Of a stretch of 39,390 bases of DNA, positions 33,984-39,390 are shown piece after piece. How positions within the stretch are numbered: the first letter of the stretch is position 1; the number at the start of each line of letters is the position of its first letter. The notes beneath the pieces are model-generated. The model made no database searches and was not told the DNA's origin. It saw only the letters and a program-made list of their open reading frames with translations. The position numbers were made by a program, and so were the translations under genes. Source of the DNA: Stappia taiwanensis (GTDB lineage Bacteria > Pseudomonadota > Alphaproteobacteria > Rhizobiales > Stappiaceae); NCBI RefSeq assembly GCF_014635285.1, contig NZ_BMCR01000012.1:1-39390 (forward strand). The letters are read 5' to 3'.

Positions 33984-35909
33984 ATGAAATATGATTTTTC
34001 GAGCCTTTCTCCTAATGATTTCGAGGATCTCTCCCGCGATCTGCTTGGGCGGGAACTCTGCGTACGATTCGAAGCGTTTCCGGAAGGCCCGGATGATGGA
34101 ATGGACGGTCGCCATTGTGTGGGAGAGGGATCAATCATCCTACAGGCGAAGCATTATTACCGTTCAGGCTTTTCGGCCCTCAAATCGAAGATGGGTAAGG
34201 AAAGAGCATCAATTGATCGATTGCAGCCAAAGCGCTACCTCCTGACCACCTCGACGCCGCTCACCCCAAACAACAAGCGAACTCTTGCGGGCATCATTGG
34301 TCCGGCCCTCCTGTCCGAGGGAGATATGCTTGGGCCTGACGACTTGAATGCTCTCCTTCGAAAATACCCGGACATTGAGAAGTCCCACCAAAAGCTCTGG
34401 GCACAGAGCACGACGGTCCTTGAGGAGGTCGTCACAGGCGCAGTCAAACAGGCAATGGCCCGACCGGCCGAGGTCCCATCTGTACTGGCAAATATGCTTT
34501 CGCCTCGCGGCACTACTGAGGATAACTCCCAGATTGTTGAGCGCGACGTGGTCTATCTGATCAAATCGTCCCCGATCGACGACGAGTTCGTGCTTTGGCT
34601 GGCCCCCAAGCTCGAGGCTGAGGGATATCGTGTGTTCGCTGACATCCTCACGCTGCAACCCGGCGATCGTTGGCGTCGGGAAACCAACGCTGTCCTGCAA
34701 GCTCGCACGGCGAAGGTGTTGTTGCTCTGCAAGGACGCGACGCTTGCCGACCAACATGTTCAGGATGATCTCGACATAGCACTCGAGACAGGAAATGAGC
34801 TCGGCGACACCCGGTTCATCATTCCGTTGCGGCTGGAACCCGGACGAAAAGTCAAAGGAATTGGCGATGCGGTCCCGGTCGACTTCGTTCGCGGCTGGGC
34901 CGAGGGACTAGCAACGCTCATCGATGCGCTGTCGCGTCAGAAGGTTCCGCGCAGCTCGGAGGCTCCGACGATCGACCGTAACTGGGAGATTTTTCGCAGA
35001 CGCGGAGCGGTCCCGCTAGTCGAAGAATCCGAGCGTCTGACTTCAAATTGGCTTCGCGTCGTTGAAGCTCCCGATGTCATTCGGTTCTACGAGGCCTCAG
35101 GCGTCATCGACGGCCGCTCGCTTCAGGCGGCTATCGATGCCTACCCGTATCCAAGCGCGCTCCAGGGATCTGGCTTCATCACCTTTGCTGCGCAGGCTGA
35201 AGTTGATGAGGCGTTCGAGTCCGCAGGACGATTTAGGCTGAAGCGCGAAATTCCGCTGTTGCACTTTGTTGGCAATGGCATACCGGAGATCGGCATCGAG
35301 CGCCAAGTGGCCTCCAACCTCGTCATCGCGATGTTGAAGAAGGCTTGGTACGCATACTGCAAGCAATGCGGTTTCCTAGAGTTTCAGTATTCCAACGGAA
35401 CGGGTTTCCACGCCTCGGCAGAACAGGCACCGACGGGTCAACGCATCCCATGGGGAAAGCAGGGAGAGCGGCGCTCCTCGATGCTCCGAAACGTGGCCAA
35501 AGGCCACATCTGGCAGTTCGGCGTAACGGGCATGCCTTTTTTCTGGCCGTTCTGGCATTTCAAGCTGAAGTCGAGGGTACTCTTTTCGACCGACAATGGT
35601 ACTGCGACAGGGATCGATATCGACGACCCAAAGAAGCTTCATCGGCTGAGAAGGAGCCTGTGCAAGGGCTGGCGAAACAAACAATGGTATGGCCGCATGC
35701 TGGCGTTCCTTGAGCTCCTTTCCGGAGAGTCTGCCTACATTCGGTTGCCGATGTCTTCGGACACCGCGATCGTCCTCGAAGCGGCCCCCGTATTGTTTTC
35801 GTCACCTGTCAGCACAGCGCTTCCTGACATTCTCGACGCCGATGAGGAGGAGACTGACCTCAGCACCTTGGGCCGACCGGCCAATGACGACGAAGAGGGT
35901 GCAGCATGA
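33984..35909 (+). CDS. Mrr-TIR-APAZ fusion, partner of a short Argonaute
   Basis: This 641-residue protein contains three modules. Residues 1-110 are an Mrr-type PD-(D/E)XK nuclease: [14 protein letters not shown], then [10 protein letters not shown] and LQAKHY, with Asp/Gln-x-Lys intact. Residues about 188-320 are a TIR domain ([41 protein letters not shown]); where active TIRs have the NADase Glu (wv..ELe.A) this one reads DDLDIAL, so Asp replaces Glu. Residues about 340-641 match APAZ, the Argonaute-N-like region ([21 protein letters not shown], then [18 protein letters not shown]). The stop overlaps the Argonaute gene by ATGA. Start at 33984 (MKYDFS) is preferred to a TTG at 33948. The two products should form one guide-binding complex with the nuclease as likely effector. 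Confidence 0.88.
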   Translation: MKYDFSSLSPNDFEDLSRDLLGRELCVRFEAFPEGPDDGMDGRHCVGEGSIILQAKHYYRSGFSALKSKMGKERASIDRLQPKRYLLTTSTPLTPNNKRTLAGIIGPALLSEGDMLGPDDLNALLRKYPDIEKSHQKLWAQSTTVLEEVVTGAVKQAMARPAEVPSVLANMLSPRGTTEDNSQIVERDVVYLIKSSPIDDEFVLWLAPKLEAEGYRVFADILTLQPGDRWRRETNAVLQARTAKVLLLCKDATLADQHVQDDLDIALETGNELGDTRFIIPLRLEPGRKVKGIGDAVPVDFVRGWAEGLATLIDALSRQKVPRSSEAPTIDRNWEIFRRRGAVPLVEESERLTSNWLRVVEAPDVIRFYEASGVIDGRSLQAAIDAYPYPSALQGSGFITFAAQAEVDEAFESAGRFRLKREIPLLHFVGNGIPEIGIERQVASNLVIAMLKKAWYAYCKQCGFLEFQYSNGTGFHASAEQAPTGQRIPWGKQGERRSSMLRNVAKGHIWQFGVTGMPFFWPFWHFKLKSRVLFSTDNGTATGIDIDDPKKLHRLRRSLCKGWRNKQWYGRMLAFLELLSGESAYIRLPMSSDTAIVLEAAPVLFSSPVSTALPDILDADEEETDLSTLGRPANDDEEGAA

Positions 35910-37462
35910 AATTTCCAGAAGCCTCGCTCAAGGTCGAACATTTTCACGAACCAGAGCTCGAGTTCTCCTTCGGGCAAAACAGTCCGCATCCGAAGGATGG
36001 TCTTTTCTTGTATGGTCCACACGCGAAGGCAAAAAAGATCCGAGATATCAGGGTAGGAGTCGTCGGCACGAGCGCGGGGATCAGCCATTTTCGCAACTGG
36101 AGCCACAAGCTCAAAAAGGTCATGGAGGTTCCGCCGCCCGGAAAGGGTGAGAAGGCGGACCGGCTTCACTTGGCCAACTTCCCCGGACTGGAAGAAACCT
36201 TCGGGATCGCATTCGATCCTGATGAATGCAGCGCGCTTTCGATTCCTCCGAAAGACATCGACAGGTCGACCCGTATCCTCAATCTCAATGAAGCTGTTGA
36301 GAAGGTTGCACAGCTCTATATCGACCGGGTGAAAAAGCATCTGAAGAACGAAGAAGGTTCGGTTGATCTCTGGGTGCTGGTCTTGCCAGAAATTGTCTAT
36401 GAAAGATGCCGGCCTGGTTCGAAACGAACTGGTCTTCCCATGGAAAAGGGTGACTTTGGTAAGAAACAGAAAGCTCGATCAGATCTCCCGCTTTTGTCGG
36501 CTGCGGGCGTGATCGATCAGTCAGGTGAAGAGATCTTTGAAGACGTTCCTGACTTCCATCGCCGGATCAAGGCAGAATTCTTGAAGATCGCGCCAACTCA
36601 ACTCATCCGCGAGACGACACTTGCGCCCGAAGCGTTTCTCAACAAGGCCGGGTATCCCGTTCGAAAGACGCAGGATGCGGCCACAGTCGCATGGAACTTG
36701 GCGACGGGGCTCTACTACAAGACCCAGCCTCGCCCACCGTGGCGCCTTGCAGGGGTGCGGCCGGGAGTTTGCTACATAGGCATGGTCTACAAGAGCCTGC
36801 CTAACGATCCTGATGGCCATGCCTGCTGTGCGGCTCAAATGTTCCTCAATGAGGGAGATGGAGTCGTCTTCCGTGGAGCAAACGGCCCCTGGAAGACCGG
36901 CGATTATGAGTTTCATCTTAAGAAAGATGCAGCGAAGAACCTCCTCGACCTCGTCTTGGAAACATATACCTCCACCTATCACGCTCCCCCGAAGGAGCTG
37001 TTCATTCACGGACAGACCTACTTCAATGACGAAGAGTGGAACGCATTCGTTGAGGCGGCCCCGAAGGAGACAAACGTGATCGGCGTTCGCATACGCACCA
37101 CTGGCGGCGAGATGAAGCTCTTTCGCGATGGCGACTACCCGGTGCTGCGCGGAACAGCGCTGCTGTTGGATGAGAAGACGGCCTATCTTTGGACGACCGG
37201 GTATGTTCCGCAGCTTGATACCTACATTGGTCCGGAGACGCCGAACCCGCTGCACATTACAGTCATGCGAAGTAAAAACGCCTTGCCGGATATTCGAACA
37301 GTCCTTGCGGACATCATGGGTCTCACGAAGATCAACTACAATTCCTGCAACTTCAACGACGGTCTGCCCGTGACCGTTCGCTTCGCCCGTATGGTGGGAG
37401 ATGTCCTGACGATGGGCTCTGCAAAGGGCGAAGAGAAGCAACCATTCAAATATTATGTTTAG
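35906..37462 (+). CDS. Short prokaryotic Argonaute (MID-PIWI, catalytically inactive)
   Basis: At 518 residues with only MID and PIWI domains this is a typical short pAgo. MID features are [17 protein letters not shown] near 49 and the guide-pocket region [12 protein letters not shown] (159-170) with [14 protein letters not shown] downstream. PIWI runs from about 260 to the end: the first catalytic Asp of long Argonautes is replaced (CYIGMVYK, 289-296), the third likewise (FIHGQTYF, 366-373). The C terminus ([22 protein letters not shown] in part) is family-typical. In known short pAgo systems a small RNA guide directs binding to DNA, which activates the effector on the APAZ partner. Translation is coupled to the Mrr-TIR-APAZ gene. 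Confidence 0.93.
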   Translation: MKFPEASLKVEHFHEPELEFSFGQNSPHPKDGLFLYGPHAKAKKIRDIRVGVVGTSAGISHFRNWSHKLKKVMEVPPPGKGEKADRLHLANFPGLEETFGIAFDPDECSALSIPPKDIDRSTRILNLNEAVEKVAQLYIDRVKKHLKNEEGSVDLWVLVLPEIVYERCRPGSKRTGLPMEKGDFGKKQKARSDLPLLSAAGVIDQSGEEIFEDVPDFHRRIKAEFLKIAPTQLIRETTLAPEAFLNKAGYPVRKTQDAATVAWNLATGLYYKTQPRPPWRLAGVRPGVCYIGMVYKSLPNDPDGHACCAAQMFLNEGDGVVFRGANGPWKTGDYEFHLKKDAAKNLLDLVLETYTSTYHAPPKELFIHGQTYFNDEEWNAFVEAAPKETNVIGVRIRTTGGEMKLFRDGDYPVLRGTALLLDEKTAYLWTTGYVPQLDTYIGPETPNPLHITVMRSKNALPDIRTVLADIMGLTKINYNSCNFNDGLPVTVRFARMVGDVLTMGSAKGEEKQPFKYYV

Positions 37463-37561
37463 TGGGTCTCTGGTCGTGAACGCCGCCCCGGTAGCCCGCC
37501 CGCATGTGCAACCAACAAATACTAAAAACCTGGCTGATAAAAGCCGTGGAGGCACAATAAT

Positions 37562-38656
37562 TTGAGCGCATCTTGTGATCCACGACTCGTAGGGCTGCCA
37601 GCACGTCAATCCTTGGCGCTTGGAGAAGTCCCCCAAGACCGTCATGCTGGCCTTGTTAAGCTGAGGCTTGGGCATGCCGACTTCGGGAGCATCCTGATTC
37701 CGGAACTCATGTTCGTAAGACGCTCCGGATGGCGCTTTTACCAGCCCAGCTTCTTCGGGCCACCCATCTTGCAGTTTAACGTTGAGCCCAATATTCACGT
37801 GGCGCGGCTCTCTATCGATATCGGAAGTCCACGTGCGGCGGATCTCACGAGGCTGATCGTCGAATTTCGATCTGATGGTTTGGTGAGACGCTATGACGAT
37901 GGGGCGCAGCTATACCGATGTGTCATTGACGGACCAAAGCGATTGACGCGATTTGCTTCCGGAACATGCCGGCAACGAGACGACGAAGATTTCGATCTGC
38001 GTCTATTCCACATTACCAATCCCAAGGCCTTCGCTGGCATAGTAGGCAGCAAGGAGCTACATTCGTCTCGTTGGAACCTGCAAGGCACAAGGGAACTTTC
38101 AAACGTCGCCTATGTCTATCTAACCAGCCTTGATGCGATTAAGACGGAAGAAGATCTGCGGAGGATCGCAATGTCCTCTGACGGGATGATCCGTTTCCAG
38201 ACAACTTCTAGCCGACTTCGAGAGGAGACGCTCGAGCTGACTGTCTACCGCGAGAACACCACCGGGCGAACCGCACGGTTGCAGGTGAATGTCGCGAGTA
38301 GTCTTCTGGCACCGCCGCACTTGATGATACATCGTCCACTAGGCGACCATGCCTATTACGAAGTGACGGGTCCCGAGATCTATCGTGTAGGAGTTCAGCC
38401 GGGAGCGGCGCTCACCTACGCCAACGGCGTTGGGACAATCGATGAGGCAACGTTGAAGCGCTTCGAATACGTCGTGGTGGGTGACGCCTCGAGCGTTGAA
38501 GGGCTTGCCGCACCCTATGACGAGGAGGAAACCAAGCAGGTCGTTCACGTCGAAAACCTCGACGACGGCTTGGACCTATTTGAATTCTGGCAGACGAACC
38601 AAAACAGCGATCAAGTCTCGAGCCGGCGGCCCGAGCCGCGCATCTTTTCGACATGA
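37562..38656 (+). CDS. Unknown protein downstream of the Argonaute (TTG start)
   Basis: This 364-residue protein starts at TTG 37562, supported by GGAGG (37548-37552) nine bases upstream; no ATG fits. I do not recognise the family. Residues 148-190 (LFHITNPKAFAGIVGS, SSRWNLQGTRELSN, VYLTS) recall the 'HxT - I..G/S.L.sS - Y..T' order of ADP-ribosyltransferase folds such as DarT, but this is a weak impression. The C terminus is acidic. It follows the Argonaute by 99 bp, has the same strand and similar lower GC, and lies within the same island, so it could be an accessory component or an independent passenger. Confidence 0.72.
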   Translation: MSASCDPRLVGLPARQSLALGEVPQDRHAGLVKLRLGHADFGSILIPELMFVRRSGWRFYQPSFFGPPILQFNVEPNIHVARLSIDIGSPRAADLTRLIVEFRSDGLVRRYDDGAQLYRCVIDGPKRLTRFASGTCRQRDDEDFDLRLFHITNPKAFAGIVGSKELHSSRWNLQGTRELSNVAYVYLTSLDAIKTEEDLRRIAMSSDGMIRFQTTSSRLREETLELTVYRENTTGRTARLQVNVASSLLAPPHLMIHRPLGDHAYYEVTGPEIYRVGVQPGAALTYANGVGTIDEATLKRFEYVVVGDASSVEGLAAPYDEEETKQVVHVENLDDGLDLFEFWQTNQNSDQVSSRRPEPRIFST

Positions 38657-38742
38657 TCAACATGCGCGCATTGGACGATCCGGTTTTGGCTGAACTTAGG
38701 AGGCGGGTAATGGCTCTAGGTCATTTTGGAGCAAACTTGTGA
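38653..38742 (+). CDS. Possible 29-codon peptide or truncated gene start overlapping the previous stop
   Basis: An ATG at 38653 overlaps the preceding TGA (ATGA) and opens 29 codons (MINMRALDDPVLAELRRR in part) ending at 38742. The coupling is typical of a real downstream gene, so this may be the surviving start of a gene cut by later rearrangement near the IS elements. No homology is visible and it could be chance. Confidence 0.3.
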   Translation: MINMRALDDPVLAELRRRVMALGHFGANL

Positions 38743-38766
38743 AGTCGCCGTCACCGCTGCCGACAA

Positions 38767-38956
38767 TTACAAATAACGCATCCGCATCGCCTCGATGCGT
38801 CCTTCGGTCTTGCTGTTCCGCCTTCCGACCACGATTCCGTATGCAGGCGAATCCAGCAATGGATAGAACTGCACGTAGACGGCAATGAACTCATCGGTGC
38901 CGCCGATGAAAATGAGAAGTGTCTCAGTTGGATCGGCCTCTCGCTCGTCGAGGGGG
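38767..38956 (-). pseudogene. C-terminal fragment of an unknown gene, cut by an IS
   Basis: About 62 codons on the minus strand read as natural protein (ETLLIFIGGTDEFIAVYVQF, then SPAYGIVVGRRNSKTEGRIE) and end at a TAA at 38769-38767. The upstream part stops at 38957, where an IS end begins, so the gene was interrupted by that insertion. The family is not recognised. Confidence 0.5.
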
Positions 38957-39328
38957 TGAGCTACTCCCCATCGGCTGGACAGGATCTGGCGTAATTTAGG
39001 CTACTCGTTGCACCTGCTGATCGGGTTGGTTGATATCATTTCTCTGCCAATAGGCCAGCACCGGAGGCTTGCCGCCGAGGGCTGAGTGAGGACGCTGGTG
39101 GTTGTAGAAGGTCATCCATTTCCGGATGGCCGCTTTCGTCTCTGATCCGGTCTCCTAGGCATGCAGGTAGACGCACTCGTATTTCAGGGTTCGCCACAGC
39201 CGCTCAATGAAGATGTTGTCGAGGAACCGACCTTTCCCATCCATCGATATCCGGACGCCCGATCGGCGGAGCCGATCCGTCCAGGCGAAGGACGTGAACT
39301 GGCTTCCCTGATCCGTGTTCATGATCTC
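38957..39328 (-). mobile_element. IS3-family element, 3' part, interrupted
   Basis: The left boundary is TGAGCTACTCCCC at 38957, an IS3-type end beginning TGA with CTCCCC. The transposase reading frame occupies 38996-39328 on the minus strand and ends abruptly at 39328, where a second IS end starts. Only the C-terminal third of the element is in the window. Confidence 0.75.
38996..39328 (-). pseudogene. IS3-family OrfB transposase (integrase core), nonsense and truncated
   Basis: The minus-strand reading shows a DDE integrase core: EIMNTDQGSQFTSFAWTDRL with the conserved NTDQGSQFTS block, DGKGRFLDNIFIERLWRTLK with the catalytic Glu (IERLWR), and WMTFYNHQRPHSALGGKPP, followed by a TAA at 38998-38996. 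Between them an in-frame TAG at 39157-39155 replaces the usual Trp (HA-stop-ETGSE). The 5' part is removed at 39328 by another insertion. The gene is dead on two counts. Confidence 0.88.
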
Positions 39329-39390
39329 TGACCTGCTCCCCTGAGATGTTCCCGATTTTGGGTTAGCCTGTTCCTCAACGAAGGAGACAG
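39329..39390. mobile_element. End of a second IS3-like element nested in the first (continues beyond window)
   Basis: The transposase homology breaks exactly at TGACCTGCTCCCC (39329-39341), which resembles the end of the first IS (TGAGCTACTCCCC) and IS3-family termini in general. The 62 bp to the window edge fit the leader of an IS3-type orfA. The identification rests on the end sequence and the clean break. Confidence 0.55.

Noticed and set aside
1-39390. CRISPR array or cas genes, rRNA genes, or complete tRNA genes
   Set aside because: No regularly spaced repeats, cas motifs or rRNA segments were seen; the only tRNA-like sequence is the 45-nt half at 29034-29078.

Overview
The window looks like the chromosome of a high-GC alphaproteobacterium, most likely Hyphomicrobiales (Rhizobiales) or a Stappiaceae-like relative. 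The reasons are the EtfA sequence, the class II pyrC followed by pyrE, the TRAP transporter and the ATGA-overlapping operons. A metabolic left half joins a mobile, defence-rich right half. All calls come from reading the sequence and recognising families; no database search was run.

Left half, 1-18.9 kb. The end of etfA is followed by a terminator. A leftward operon, hyuB-hyuA-NCS1 permease, faces a divergent AraC-type regulator. A second leftward operon encodes a TRAP transporter (dctP, dctQ, dctM), a PyrK-type electron-transfer subunit, a class 1 dihydroorotate dehydrogenase, an M20-type carbamoyl-amino-acid amidase, a class II dihydroorotase, a broken pyrE and a small unknown protein. Together these give the complete reductive route from orotate to aspartate, so I read the operon as orotate or dihydroorotate catabolism with its own importer. 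A divergent XRE-type regulator follows, with a 266-bp IS5-like MITE abutting its stop codon. Next come a divergent TetR / flavin-oxidoreductase-like pair with a clear operator between them.

Middle, 18.9-29.1 kb. A DUF3883-type gene remnant precedes a type I restriction operon: hsdR, hsdM, hsdS, two small unknown genes and an Mrr-family endonuclease. These are followed by a frameshifted XRE gene, a tyrosine recombinase and an exact 45-nt 3' half of tRNA-Arg(CCG). The tRNA half is an attachment-site scar. Its orientation implies that one element lies to its right and that the recombinase belongs to a second element on its left.

Right half, 29.1-39.4 kb. First comes a compact three-gene unit: a protein with a D-(9)-ExK nuclease-like motif, a small helical protein, and an FtsH-like AAA+/M41 zinc protease without an obvious membrane anchor. 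After a terminator comes the most striking locus: an Mrr-TIR-APAZ fusion overlapping a short prokaryotic Argonaute gene. A TTG-started gene of unknown function lies 99 bp downstream. The Argonaute lacks recognisable catalytic aspartates. The Mrr motif is intact, but the TIR domain has Asp where the NADase Glu is expected, which suggests a guide-programmed nuclease rather than a classical NAD-depleting SPARTA. The window ends in a truncated unknown gene, a degraded IS3-family transposase and the end of a second IS nested in it.
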